Positions 1-12,124 of a stretch of DNA of 64,000 nucleotides are shown piece by piece. The stretch spans positions 31,596,001 to 31,660,000 of the forward strand of contig NC_068922.1 of the NCBI RefSeq assembly GCF_023091745.1, in the 5' to 3' direction. The notes below the pieces were generated by a model. The model had not been told where the DNA came from. It saw only the letters and a list, made by a program, of their open reading frames with translations, and searched no databases. Every line of letters starts with the position of its first letter. Position 1 is the stretch's first letter. This stretch comes from Budorcas taxicolor (lineage: Eukaryota; Chordata; Mammalia; Artiodactyla; Bovidae). The position numbers and the translations under genes were made by a program.

Positions 1-19
1 AGGAGGTGAAGAAATTGTT

Positions 20-75
20 CCAGAGATATTTGTTGAGTGGAAAAAAATAAATGAATGCATAAATAAATGTATGAA
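20..75 (+). repeat. L2/MIR-like 3' tail
   Basis: The stretch has the 'ttgttgagtg' plus repeated 'aaataaatgaatg' texture typical of L2 or MIR 3' ends. It is short and diverged, so the family is uncertain. Confidence 0.35.
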
Positions 76-195
76 TCAGACATCAAAATGACACCAGATT
101 TTCCAATGACAACATTGGAAGCTAAAAGACAATTGAGCAATGCCTTAGAGAGTCTGAGTGAAAGAGGTTTCCAACCTAGAATTCTAGTCCTAGAT

Positions 196-392
196 TTGTG
201 CTCAGTCATGTCCAACTCTTGTGACTCCATTGACTGTAGCCCATCAGGCTCCTCTGTCCATGGAGTCTTCCAGGCAAGAACACTGGGGTGGGTCGCCATT
301 TCCTCCTCTAGGAGACCTTCCCAACCCAGGGATCGAACCCATGCCTCCTACATCTCCTGCATTGGCAAGCAGATTCTTTACCACATCACCTA
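196..392 (-). mobile_element. Bov-tA SINE
   Basis: Reading the minus strand gives the tRNA-like head (complement of 'gcattggcaagcagattctt') followed by the Bov-A body. On the plus strand one sees 'cagtcatgtccaactc', 'caggctcctctgtccatgg' and 'gatcgaaccc' in the fixed order of a reversed Bov-tA. Full length for the family, about 200 bp. Confidence 0.9.
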
Positions 393-408
393 AGAGCCTA
401 GTCTTAGG

Positions 409-1300
409 TTCAGTTCTGTTCAGTTGCTCAGTCGTGTCCAATTCTTTGCGACACAACAGACTGCAGCATGCCAGGCTCCCCTGTCCATCACCAACTCCCG
501 GAGCTTGATCAAACTCATGTCCATCGAGTCAGTGATGCCATCCAACCCACCTCATCCTCTGTCGTCCCCTTCTCCTCTTGCCTTCAGTTTTTCCCAGCAT
601 CAGGGTATTTTCTAAGGAGTCAGTTCTTTGCATCAGGTGGCCAAAGTATTGGAGCTTCAGCTTCAGTATCAGTCCTTCCAATGAATATTCAGGACTGACT
701 TCCTTTAGGTTTGACTGGTTGGATCTCCCTGCAGTCCAAGGGACTCTCAAGAGTCTTCTCCAACACCACAGTTCAAAACCATCAATTCTTCAATGCTCAG
801 CTTTCTTTATGGTCCAGCTCTCACATCCATACATGACTACTGGAAAAACCATAGCTTTGACTAGATGGATCTTTGTGGGAAAGTAATGCCTCTGCTTTTT
901 AATATGCTGTCTAGGTTTGCCATAGCTTTTCTTCCAAGGAGAAAGTGTCTTTCAGTTTCATGGCTGCAATCACCATCTGCAGTGATTTTGGAGCCCAAGA
1001 AGATAAAGTTTGTCACGGTTTCCATTGTTTCCCCATCTACTTGCCAGGAAGTGACAGGACCGGATGCTAAGATCTTCGTTTTTTTAATGTTGAGTTCAAA
1101 ACAATGAACCACCTTTTTCACGCTCCTCTTTCACTTCCATCAAAAGGCTCTTTCATCAAGAGGCTCTTCAGTTCCTCTTCACTTTCTGCCATAAGGGTGG
1201 TGTCACCTGTGTATCTGAGGTTATTGATATTTCTCCCTGAAATCAATTCCAGCTTGTGCTTCATCCAGTCCAGCATTTCGCATGATGTACTAGGAAGGTA
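409..1300 (-). mobile_element. BovB (RTE) LINE, 3' fragment
   Basis: This begins with the 'ttcagttctgttcagttgctcagtcgtg' type of 3' terminus seen in every reversed BovB here (shown in part) and runs into the C-terminal half of the reverse transcriptase ORF. Short translated blocks such as 'MRWVGWHH' and 'LASGPVTSWQVDGET' are visible on the minus strand, in broken frames. The copy is 5'-truncated near the YADD region, so it is dead. Confidence 0.92.
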
Positions 1301-1735
1301 GAATCGAAGTATTTTCAGACTTGTGAGGCCTCCAAGAGTTTATCTTTCATGAGCCCTTTCTAGGGTGTGTCTACCAAAATAAGGGCATATCTAAAAAAAA
1401 AAAATTGAGATTCAGGAAATAGGGACCCCCCAGTCTAAGAGAGAAATTAGAAGAATTCACAGATGACCCTGAAATGAAATTCTAATATGTCAACAAGGCA
1501 GCAGGCTGAGAAGAATGAGTCCTGATTGGATCAGGAAAGTAAGCGGTTCCAAGAGGGTTATTTTCTAGAAAAAGAAATTAATGTGATAGATTATCTGATT
1601 GTTGGACTATACTGAGTATATTGAGTGAGACTTTATAGCTCCTTTGGAGACTATGGAGTAAAATTTATGAAAGCTATTCACAAAACTAAGCAAACAAAAA
1701 CTAAGCAGAAAAAGATAAAACAAGACTACCACACA
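1301..1735. other. No feature recognised
   Basis: AT-rich single-copy-looking sequence. There is no convincing ORF, splice-bounded exon or recognised repeat. Confidence 0.4.
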
Positions 1736-2430
1736 AAGACACATGGATATTCAAAGTGGTTTTTCCCACAACTGCTGAAACTTGGAAGCAACAAAGATCT
1801 CTTTCAGTAGGTGAATGAATTAATAAACTGTGGTACATTCAACAGTGGAATATTATTCAGTGCTATAAAGAAATGAACTCTCAAGCCATGAAAAGACACA
1901 GAGGAATTTTAAATACATATTGCTAAGTAAAAGAAGCCAATGTGAAAAGGCTCCATGCTGTATGATTGCAAATATATGACATTCTGGGAAAGGCAAAACT
2001 AATGAGATAATAAAAGGATCAGTGGTTGCCAGGGACTGGGGGGAGGGAGGGAGGCATGAACAAGCAGCAGGATTTTTAGGGCAGTGAAAATATTCTGTTA
2101 AGATAGTATAATGATGGATACATGTCATTATACATTTGACCAAACCCACAGAATGTACAACATCAAGCATGAACTCTAATGTAAACTATGGACTTAGAGT
2201 AACTATGTGTCAATGTAGGTTCATCGGTTATAACAAATGTACTGTCTGGTGGGGAACACTGACAATGAGGGAGGCTTTGTGTGCCTACGTGTGCTCTGTG
2301 TGTGTGTGTGTATGTGTGTCTGTGTGTGTGTGTTGGAGGGGACAGGGCAGGTAAGGAGTATGTGGAAAATCTGTACCTTCTTCTCAATTTTGATGTGAAT
2401 CTAAAATTGCTCTTTAAGAATAAATATTAA
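1736..2430 (+). mobile_element. Old L1 3' end (L1M type)
   Basis: The order of blocks is that of the end of mammalian L1 ORF2 and its 3'UTR: 'ggaatattattcag', 'ctgtatgattgcaaatatatgac', then 'ggcaaaactaat' and 'tcagtggttgcc' (shown in part). A TG microsatellite lies in the 3'UTR. The copy at 46.8-47.4 kb has the same block order. Confidence 0.6.
2296..2333 (+). repeat. (TG)n microsatellite
   Basis: TG dinucleotide run with two interruptions (tat and tct). It lies within the 3'UTR of the L1 relic above. Confidence 0.9.
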
Positions 2431-4284
2431 AACATACAAAAAGGAAATGTAATCATAGTCCAGTATATAGCTAAGATTTATACAAACTCATGATAATGTA
2501 AACTGAGTATAGAATTAACTTAAAAACTGATTCAGCTCTACTAGGGAAGTTGGAGGAATGAGGTGTGAAGAGGTGTGTCTGTCCATCTGTCTGTCTTTTG
2601 GTAAGGCGGATGGAGAATAAGAGGACTAAATCTATTTCTGCCACAAATCAACATCAAAAAATTAAAAATTCAATTATTAAATGAAATTAAATAAACTTCA
2701 TAAACTCATTAAATTTTAAAATCAAGAAGCAAATGTCAGAGCACATTATGCAGAAATACACAGGTAAATATAAGACAAATAGCTGTTGGGACTGGAAGTT
2801 ATTGCCAAAGGGGTGGTGGGGAAAATGGGCAGAGAATTGCTAATTTTCATATGTCTTTTAGTGTTGACATATGACACTTACATGAATAGCACTTTAATAG
2901 GCGTCAGGCACTAACACTAGTCTAAACCACATATACGGTTCTCCTAGAAAATATTATTTAATAGTACCCCTTGGTTTTCTAACTATTTAACAACATACTT
3001 AGAAAACAATAAAAATAAGGCATGGAGGCTCTCAAACCATATAATTTACTACCCACAGGAGTTAGGTGTTTCTAAATTATAATATAAAATTCAATTCTTA
3101 TTAGTGCACATGACATTAATAATCTGGAACACCACAGACAGACATGATGAGGAAGAACTGGCTCTAGAGGTTCTACTGTGACATAAAGTGAGATTCATTG
3201 ATCAATTCCTCTCTGCTGGGCTCTGATAAAATGTGGTAGAATAAGCGCATTATCTACGTGTATCGTCTTACCTCCTTTAACTCTCCCACTACCCTGAGAG
3301 GCACGAACCGCACATACCTGTGACCCTGCCCAGTTCCCTTTCACCACCACCACTCCCCAATTCTATTCAATCGCCAAGACTAGAGGATCCAAATCCCTCA
3401 TGGTTCCCCTTAAATTAATGGGAAGGGAGTGTAAGTCTGTACATAAGTCCATGTGAAGGTCTGACCCTGAATGGCCTCCTGCCTGGTTCTCAAATCCTTC
3501 CCTCTTTCAATCCATCATGTGCACAATAGACCCCAACCAGAGAGATGCTGGACCCCTGGTGAGAGGCAAGGTCCTCAAAGTGCAGGCATGTGCTCAACAA
3601 AGTAGCCCCCTCTGGTATTCCTGGGAAACTAAGAGATGGGGTAGGGAACTGGCACTGCTGTTCTCCTGGTAACGAGCAGAACCCTGTGGGGCTCCTGGGC
3701 ATGAAAGCCTTTTCTGTGTCCCCATTTCTTAATTATGGTAAATGGGCTTCTTTCAACCTCCGTGACCTTCCCTGAGTTCCAAAGAGCAGGTTCAAATAAA
3801 TAGCTGTTAATTAGGGAAGGGAGAGGACGCAGAGACAAAGGAGGAGCAGTCAAAAGAAACAATAGTGCAGCCTTGGGGCAGGATCCTGGTTCCCCCTCAA
3901 GGGATACACACTAGGTCTCTTTGAGCTGTTTTGCAGATACTGAAACCCCGACCATGTGGAAGAAGTTAACAGTTAATGAAGGTAAGCTGCTCAAAAGCAC
4001 ACAGACACCGGACTGCTTGTAAGCAGAAGGTTGATGACACAGACTCCCACTTACTTCACCACCGACCAGTCAGAAGAATGGCCATAAGCTGATCATACCC
4101 TCTTTGAACCATTACTCTAAAACTTCTCACTACCTGCTCCAAGTTGGGACACACAGTTTTGAGAGCATCAGCCTGCTATGGCCCCCTTTGCTTGACAAAG
4201 CGATAAAGCTGTTCTTTTCTACTTAACCCCCAACTCCAAGGTTTAACTTAGTATACCAGTATACAGAGGCCAGATTCAGCTTCA
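2431..4284. other. No gene recognised; diverged non-coding DNA
   Basis: No ORF has coding character and no young repeat is present. Short ORFs at 3.49-3.86 kb overlap each other on both strands and look like chance. Confidence 0.4.
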
Positions 4285-4345
4285 CGCCCACTAGCTGAAT
4301 AACTAGTGTGGTCAACCTGGCTGAGCCTCAATGCTGCCTGACACT
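4285..4345 (+). repeat. MIR-like fragment
   Basis: 'ctagctgaataactagtgtg' followed by 'ctgagcctcaatgctgcc' resembles the MIR core region. Diverged and short. Confidence 0.35.
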
Positions 4346-4369
4346 AGCCCCAGAGTCTGCTCTCCAAAT

Positions 4370-4760
4370 TACATCACCCTTCCTAAAACCCTTTGGTGGG
4401 TTCCCCTGACTTGTGAGATAATCCCTGAATTATTTGGCTAGGAGCTCCCCTCTTTTTCCCAGCATCTCCTCCACTCACACCCCAGGGTTCAGCCCCCTTG
4501 AAAGAGTTTCAGCTTCACAAAGACATCTTCTTTGTATATCCCCGAGCTTTCCCACATATCATGAACGCCTTCCTTTTTTGCTTGCTGGCAAAATATCTGT
4601 TTAGGCGTCAAGGTTCAATGCTGGCACCCTCACCTGTCCAGCTGCCCCTGGGCTGCCCTGGACATGTTTCCATGACAGCACTTACACAGGATGGGCATCA
4701 CAGGTGCCTGCCGCTCCCTCTGAATTGGTCTGAGAGCAGTGACTGATGCTTGTTCAGAAT
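4370..4760. repeat. L2-like fragment
   Basis: Blocks 'aaaccctttggtgggttccc', 'tcctccactcacaccccagg' and 'tccccgagctttcccacat' occur in the order found in L2 3' regions. Divergence is high and orientation was not settled. Confidence 0.35.
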
Positions 4761-5924
4761 TGTCACAGATCCAAGACCCCTGACTGACCAGAGTGGAGCC
4801 TTGGAAAATGTCTAGAATTAGAGGATTGATGTGCTTTGCCACAAACACTGAGCTGAACTTAGCAACTGCTCCCTAAGGAAAGCAGGCTGTTTTCACCCAA
4901 ATCAAATTAGACACCACCTGCATATCCATCCACCTCTGTGATAAGAGCAGAGGTTTCCTGCAGTGTGAATATCCACTGGATGGATAAAGGAAGCCATTAA
5001 GAACCTTTGACTGGGTGCCGGAAGCAGTACTTCTGGGAGGAATATTTTCAAAACAAAAGAAACACCCCCTTGTTGTGACTGAGTCAGGAGACAGAATCGT
5101 TTGGATACAAATTCATCCTTAGGAGACTTGCTCTTAATGAAATTCGTGATGAGGGTGGTGGGTGGGTGTGTTCCCTGGCTCTTCCTCAATGTACAGGGCA
5201 ATCTCACAAACAGGACCTACTGGGTGGGAATAAAAGAATCTGTGCCTATGACTGCGTGTGCGCACACACACACACATACACATTAAATAAACCTCAAGAG
5301 AAGCAAGCCGTCTGCCTTGGTTAGTTCCAACTTGGGTGAAGTACGTCGTGGGCTCTCAGTGCACTTTCTCAGGCCTGGTTTGTGGTTTTCCTTGTAAGCT
5401 GAGAAGGCTACTTTCTGGAGGTGGCCACCAGCAGACAGCCTCCGCCCCCAGGGTCAGCACAGACTCTATGCTCACCCACACAGACTGGGGCGCCTCTAAT
5501 CTCCCATCCAAAGAGACGGTGAGGACTCTGTGCTGAGGAAGCCCGGGGGTGGGGTTCTTTTCCAGACTGGGGGCCCTGGATTACCATCCTGGAGTGCAGG
5601 GACACGGGCCCCTGGCTAGCTGATGAAGCCAGGCGCTTGGTCCATTCTGTATCCTTGCTCATTGCTCTTCCTTTGTGGTCTGGTGGGATTCAATGGTCCC
5701 CTCTGGGCTGGTCCCCAGCCTCCTAGGCTCTCATCCCCACACGTCACCAAGGCCCTCCATTCCCGCGGGTGTCAGTCATTCATAACCATTCCCTGCTGTT
5801 TCCTCCCATGGTCCCCCAAATGTCTGGAAAGATCACCCTACATTCAACATGGGACACAGTGTGACCTGCCCCTATTTCTCCATCTAGAGCACAGCCTCCG
5901 AAGTTCGTCAGCTGCCCCTCTTGG
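4761..5924. other. No gene recognised
   Basis: Apart from the CA microsatellite at 5260 this is unique-looking, moderately GC-rich sequence. The 119-codon plus-strand ORF at 5623-5982 has no recognisable domain and runs into a MIR relic, so I do not call it a gene. Confidence 0.35.
5260..5282 (+). repeat. (CA)n microsatellite
   Basis: Short CA run with one CATA interruption. Confidence 0.85.
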
Positions 5925-6095
5925 CTATGTGGCCTGGGACAAGGGACTAATGATCCCAGTATCTCCTTCTGTACAGCAATAGTCCTATAGAAGAGCATCC
6001 CTGTGGGAATTCAGTGAGGTCACATAGATAGAGCTGCAAAGCCCAGTACCTGGGAGCAGCCCAACAATTGCTGTCCTGTAATATTAATAAACAGA
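5925..6095 (+). repeat. MIR SINE relic
   Basis: 'tatgtggcctgggacaaggg', 'tcacatag' and 'cccagtacctgggagcag' follow MIR order (tRNA-like start, core, 3' end). It ends near 'ttaataaacag'. Confidence 0.5.
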
Positions 6096-6196
6096 AATCC
6101 TCCTTGATTTTGTGGGGCTTAATATAACATCCCACGCATCACAGGTGAACACTCACATCCAAGTGATTATTCTCTATCTTAAATAAATATCATGTT

Positions 6197-6405
6197 AGGG
6201 ACTTCCCTGGCAGTTCAGCAGTTAAGACTTCATCTTTCAATGCAGGGGGTTAGGGTTCCATCCATGGTTGGGGAGCTAAGAGCCACATGCCTCATGGCCA
6301 AGAAAACAAAACATAAAACAAACAATATTGTAGCAAAGCTAATAATGACTTTAAAAATGGTCCACATCCAAAAAAAAAAAAAAATCTAAAAAAAAAAAAA
6401 TAAAC
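6197..6405 (+). mobile_element. CHR SINE
   Basis: Starts 'agggacttccctggcagttc', has the box-B-like 'ggttccatccatggttgggg', the tail block 'gactttaaaaatggtccaca', and an A-rich end. Full length for this cetartiodactyl tRNA-Glu derived family. Confidence 0.87.
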
Positions 6406-6519
6406 AAATGGCATTTCAAACCTGACTCAAACTATTTAGAAAACAGGGGAAGGAGGGAAAATTTAGGAAATTGGAATGCTAATGAGGAACTTTTATGGGG
6501 CTTTTCTGGTTTTTGCTTT

Positions 6520-7400
6520 CAGTTTATTTTTTTAAGGTTTACATTTTATTTTACTTTTTATACCATTTTAAAGGTTAAACTCCATTTACAGTTATTACAA
6601 AATACTGGCTTTATTCCCCGTGTTGTATAATACATCCTTGTAGCCTACCTTATACCCAATAGTTTGTACCTCCCACTCCCTCACCACTAAGGGAAAACTT
6701 TGTCTGTTTCTCAGTGTTGTGGGTAACTATGTAAATGACCTAAAAAGACTTTGCAAATTTGGTCGACTTCACAACACAGCATTATTTATATATGCCACCT
6801 TCCACCCAGGTAAGCACATACACTACATTAAGCTTACACACGGAGCAAAATACCAGGGATGAAAACATGTATGTTGTGCTGAATACAAAAAGCTTAGGAG
6901 CACGATTTAATGATATTTACTACCTTTAAAGATTTACACAACCATCACCACAACCCAGTTTTAGAATGATTCCATTACTCCCTTGTATCTAACTTCTACC
7001 CCACTTCCCACCCCAGACAGTCACTAATCTGCTTGTGTCTCTGTCTCATATGATATTTTGTGTCTGGCTTCTTCCACTTAGCATGACTTGAGGTTCATCT
7101 GTGTTGGAGTATTTATTCATATTTCATTCCCTTTTATTGCTAAATGGTATTTCCTGTACAGATACACTGTGTTTTATCTTTTCACTGTTGCTAGACACGT
7201 GGATTATTTCCATTGTTTGGCTATTATGGAAAACATTGCCACAAACATCCACATCCAAGTCACTTGTATGGACATATGTTTTTGCTGATCTTGAGTCCAT
7301 AACAAGGAGTTGACTTTCTGGGTTTTATGACAAGTTTATGTTTAACTTTCTAAGAAAGTGTCAAGCTCTTTGGCAAATTCATAGCACTTGGATTTCCACT
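6520..7400 (-). mobile_element. L1 3' region (old), reversed
   Basis: Reversed L1 blocks are visible: 'cccagtttgtacctcccact'-like at 6660, 'acaaccatcaccacaaccca' at 6938, and 'ttgctaaatggtatttcctg' at 7138, with 'ccattgtttggctattatgg' at 7211. The element is fragmented and diverged. Confidence 0.6.
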
Positions 7401-7423
7401 GATGACTGGTTTGGTGCCATGCA

Positions 7424-7490
7424 TGCTTAGTCTTTGTTGGTCGTATCTAACTCTCTGTGACCCTATAGATTGTAGCCCGCCAGGCTCCTC
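7424..7490 (-). mobile_element. Bov-A fragment
   Basis: 'gtcgtatctaactctctgtg' (starting 7440) through 'tgtagcccgccaggctcctc' is the end part of a reversed Bov-A body. It stops abruptly at 7490. Confidence 0.65.
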
Positions 7491-8384
7491 ACCAGCAGCC
7501 CTCAAGCAGAACTTCCAGCCTGTGTCTGTCACCTCCAACACAATTGTGATGACTCTGATTCCACCATCACTGCAGCCCCAGTGAGCCAATAGGGGGTCCC
7601 CAGGTGAGCTGGGAAGCAGAGCTGTCACTGGGTGGTGAGGTTCATCCCCCCAGGGGAAATGATGAATTAGAAAAATGGTTAATTAGAACACTTAGAGCAC
7701 CAAGCACATCTGCAGCTGTTCCTGCCCTTGATTTTGCCGTAAAGATTCTGATCTTCAGGGGCACAGAGGGGCTCAACCTTGGCACCCAGGAGCTAAAACT
7801 CAAAGTTAAATGGCTTTATCTTCCCACCTCCTAAAGATTCAAAAACACAAAAGCCAAAAACCTAATGCACTCTTAAAGGTCATCGACAGAGACTATGAAT
7901 CCTCCTTAATGCCTGAGCATTTCAACATGTCACAGTCTTATTAAACCCTGAAAAGGAAAATTCACAAATTAATTCCACCACTAAAGAGAAGCCCGAGGGT
8001 GAAAACTCAAATCCTGACAATTAAGAGTAAGACTCCTTAGACAAGAAAGCTTATAAATATCATTGGCAGAGGGGGTTGGGGGAGAATACATTCCATGAGG
8101 CAGATCCTTGGAGTTACTGATCTTGCTAATATATTTTATTCTATCTCCACTTCTCCAGCTTCATAGCCACAATTCTCATCAATCTATGAGATTACCTGTG
8201 GGCTACACTAAATTACCTGTGGGCTACATCAATATCCCCACCATATACACAGAAAGGAGCTTTGTGGGTTTGCTCTGTTCTCAAACACCAGCCACCATCT
8301 TAGACTGACAATATTCTACCAAGGCCAAAAATTCATGAAGCTATTGCACAAGATATTCACACTGTGGTCCAGATTATTTAAAAA
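7491..8384. other. No feature recognised
   Basis: Unique-looking DNA. A small tandem duplication is visible: the block 'aattacctgtgggctacact' (from about 8190) is followed by a second 'aattacctgtgggctacat', about 21 bp apart. Confidence 0.35.
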
Positions 8385-8775
8385 ATATATATATATTCCT
8401 TTTTAAAATATTCTTTTCCATTAAGTTTATAATAGGATACTGAATATAGTTCCCTATGCTATACAGTAGGACCTTGTTGTTTATCCATCCTAAATATAAT
8501 AGTTTGTATCTAACAACCCCAAGCTCCCAGTCCATCCCTTTCCCTCCTCCCACCCCTTGGCTATCATGTCTGTTCTCTAAGTCTATGAGTCTCTTTCTGT
8601 TTCATAGATAGGCTCCTTTGTGCTGTATTTTAGATCTCACATATGAGTGATATAATATTCTCTGTCTGACTTACTTCACTTAGTATGATAATCTCTACTT
8701 GCATCCATGTTGCTGCAAGTGGCATTATTTCATTCTTTTTTAATAACTGAGTAGTATTCTATTGTATTTATGTGA
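8385..8775 (-). mobile_element. L1 3' end, reversed
   Basis: Contains 'tagttccctatgctatacag', 'taggaccttgttgtttatcc', 'cccagtccatccctttccct' and 'agtatgataatctctacttg', the reversed 3' end of ruminant L1. It is 5'-truncated. Confidence 0.78.
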
Positions 8776-9099
8776 GTGGTTCAGATTCTGACTAACCACA
8801 CACTAAAAGATTCAAGACTCCACACACCACTTCAGTTTAATTTGGGAGCATCATTTGGTCCCCAGAAGGCTACTCCAAACCAACTTCAATAACCCTAATA
8901 CCCAGCCTCTCAAACAAGCCCCAAATCTACTTGCCTATTTGGCTTCTAGAAGCAACATATATTCCATCTATATATTTCATTAAGATCTATTTAGGCAATC
9001 ACAAGAAAATCAGCTCAATCTGAATGGAGGTCACCCCAACAACATCCCAGGTAGGCCCTGGAGGTTACTCCAAAAATTACCCCTCTAACAATGCCACCA

Positions 9100-9983
9100 G
9101 TGGCATCTGGTGATTTCTTTACTGTGGAAACCTTACACACTAATTCTCATGTTTTGTAGAATGCACTTGTCTGAGAAAGACTGCCCTTCACCTCGCCCTA
9201 TAAGCCATTTACAAGGCCCCTTGAGTCCAGGAGAAAGGGAATCCATTTATTTCATGGACAATAGCACCACCATCCCATATGATGGAACCCACCGGAGAAC
9301 TGCTTCTTTCCATTCCATTGCCAAGATATGGTAAATAAAGGATGGACCACAAGGGTCCAGCCACATGGGCACAGGAGTCCCTCAACAAATGTATGTTCAT
9401 CATCCATATTTTTTACAGACTCCTTGGTGGCAGTTAATGGGTCACTGTTTGGTCTAATCAATAGGTACAAAAAGGATTCATATTCAGGACTGTGACCTAT
9501 GGGACCTTCAATATTGGGAATATATTCTTGCTCAGACCTCACATTTTATAATTGGTCTCCCATGACACATCTCACTCTAAAGGTCCCATTGAAGAGGCTC
9601 ACTTTAATGCCATAGCTGACCCACTTGCTCACATTTATTAACTCATACAGCATCTCCATTCCTTTGGCTCTACAGGCCTGGTCATTGTGGTTCTTGGACT
9701 CTTAAACACGGGGCCAGGCACCCTGGCATCCCAATGCCACTGGCTGTAACCAAAACCCTGGCCTCCCAATGTGATTTCTGTGCCTCTTATGTCCTGGCAC
9801 CATGGCAAATGGAGATCACACCAAGGAGCAAACACCCCTGTACTCATTAGCAAACTGATTGTATTGAGCAGTTGCCCCAGTTTGCAGGCACAGATCACTA
9901 TGGCTGCACAACGATGAATACTTATGAGGGCCTACTCTGGGTTTACCCTTACCGGTATTCTACTGCTGACATCACTGTTGTTA
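9100..9983 (+). pseudogene. Endogenous retrovirus pol remnant (RNase H to integrase), part 1
   Basis: Across shifting plus-strand frames I read an RNase H-like stretch (about 9250-9610), then an integrase zinc-binding-like region with a CxxC-like pair near 9770-9790. An integrase core start follows, with a TD pair at about 9854-9859 and a GLL-x-YP block near 9928-9950. Stops and frameshifts are frequent, so nothing is functional. The reading breaks at 9983 where a BovB begins and resumes beyond it near 12.12 kb. Assignment rests on motif order and is moderate; the ERV class was not determined. Confidence 0.62.
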
Positions 9984-12124
9984 GTTCAGTTCAGTTCAGC
10001 CACTCAGTTGTGTCTGACTCTTTGTGACCCCATGGACCACAGCATGCCAGGCTTCCCTGTCCATCACCAAATTCTGGAGTTCACCCAAATTCATGTCCAC
10101 TGAGTCATTGATGCCATCCAACCATCTCATCCTCTGTTGTCCCCTTCTCTTCCTGCCCTCAATCTTTCCCAGTATCAGAGTCTTTTCCAATGAGTCAGCT
10201 CTGCATCAGGTGACCACAGTATTGGAGTTTCAGCTTCAACATCAGTCCTTCCAATGAACGCTCAGGACTGATCTCCTTTAGGATGGACTAGTTGGATCTC
10301 CTTGCAGTCCAAGGGACTCTCAAGAGTCTTCTCCGACACCACAGTTCAAAAGCTTCAATTCTTCGGTGTTCAGCCTTCTTTATGGTCCAACTCTCACATC
10401 CATACATGACTACTGGAAAAAAACCATAGCCTTGACTAGACAGACCTTTGTTGGCAAAGTAACGTCTCTGCTTTTTAATATGCTGTCTGCTAAGCTGCTA
10501 AGTCACTTCAGTCGTGTCCGACTCTGTGCGACCCCATAGATGGCAGCCCACCAGGCTCCCCCGTCCCTGGGATTCTCTAGGCAAGAACACTGAAGTGGGT
10601 TGCCATTTCCTTCTCCAATGCATGAAAGTGAAAAGTGAAAGTGAAGTCGCTCAGTCGTATCTGACTTGTAGCGACCCCATGGACTGCAGCATACCAGGCT
10701 CCTCCGTCCATGGGATTTTCGAGGCAAGAGTACTGGAGTGGGGTGCCATTGCCTTCTCTATGCTGTCTAGGTTGGTCATAACTTTCCTTCCAAGGAGCAA
10801 CCGTCTTTTAATTTCATGGCTGTAGTCACTATCTGCAGTGATTTTGGAGCCCCCAAAAATAAACTCAGCCATTGTTTCCACTGTTTCCCCATCTGTTTGC
10901 CATGAAGTGATGAGGCTGGATGCCATGATCTTAGTTTTCTGAATACTGAGCTTTAAGCCAACTTTTTCACTCTCCTCTTTTACTTTCATCAAGAGGCTCT
11001 TTAGTTCTCCTTTGCTTTCTGCCATAAGGGTGGTGTCACCTGCATATCTGAGGTTATTGATATTTCTCTCAGCAATCTTGATTTCACCTTGTGCTTCATC
11101 CAGCCCAGCATTTCTCATGATGTACTCTGCATATAAGTTAAATAAGCAGCATGACAATATACAGCCTTGAAGTACTCCTTTCCCGATTTGGAACCAGTCT
11201 GTTGTTTCGTGTCCAGTTCTAACTGTTGCTCCTTGACCTGCATACAGATTTCTCAGGAGGGAGGTAGGTGGTCTGGTATTCCCACATCTTTAAGAATTTT
11301 CCACAGCTTATTGTGATCCACACACTCAAAGGCTTTGGCATAGTCAATGAAGCAGAGATAGATGCTTTTCTGGAACTCTCTTGCTTTTTTGATGATCCAG
11401 AGGATGTTGGCAATTTGATGTCTGGTTCCTCTGCCTTTTCTAAATCCAGCTTGAACATGTAGGAGTTCATGTATTGCTGAAGCCTGGCTTGGAGAATTTT
11501 GAGCATTACTTTACTAGCATGTGAGATGAGTGCAATTGTGTGGTAGTTTGAGCACTCTTTGGCATAGCCTTTCTTTGGGATTGGAATGAAAACTGACCTT
11601 TTCCAGTCCTATGGCCACTGCTGAGTTTTCCAAATTTGCTGGCATATTGAGTGCAACACTTTAACAGCATCATCTTTTAAGATTTGCAATAGCTCAACTG
11701 GAATTCCATCACCTCCACTAGCTTTGTTCATAGTGATGCTTTCTAAGGCCCACTTGACTTCACATTCCAGGATGTCTGGCTCTAGGTGAATGATCACACC
11801 ATTGTGGTTATCTGGGTCATGAAAATCTTTTTTGTACAGTTCATCTGTGTATTCTTGCCACCTCTTCTTCATATCTTCTGCTTCTGTTAGGTCCATACCA
11901 TTTCTGTCCTTTATTGAGCCCATGTTTGCATGAAATATTCCCTTGGTATCTCTAATTTTCTTGAAGAGATCTCTAGTCTTTCCCATTGTGTTGTTTTCCT
12001 CTATTTCTTTGCACTGATCACTGAGGAAGATTTTCTTATCTCTCCTTGCTATTGTTTGGAACTCTTCATTCAAATGGGTGTATCTATTGGTAATACGTAT
12101 CTATTGATATTGAATAATGGGTAA
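9984..12124 (-). mobile_element. BovB LINE inserted in ERV
   Basis: The reversed 3' terminus ('ttcagttcagttcagccact') starts at 9984. The copy reaches the region upstream of the RT (minus-strand 'NEEFQTIARRDKKIFLSDQ'). Possible degenerate target-site copies flank it ('actgttgttag' at about 9974 and 'actattgtag' at 12125). The ORF is broken by frameshifts and a Bov-A2. The last ~35 bp before 12125 do not clearly match BovB. Confidence 0.93.
10489..10758 (-). mobile_element. Bov-A2 SINE inserted in BovB
   Basis: Dimeric Bov-A2 in reverse: two copies of the 'ggcaagaacactgaagtggg' type body joined by the 'gaaagtgaaaagtgaaagtg' linker. It is flanked by a perfect 10-bp target duplication, 'tatgctgtct', at 10479-10488 and 10759-10768, which restores BovB sequence when removed. 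Confidence 0.95.
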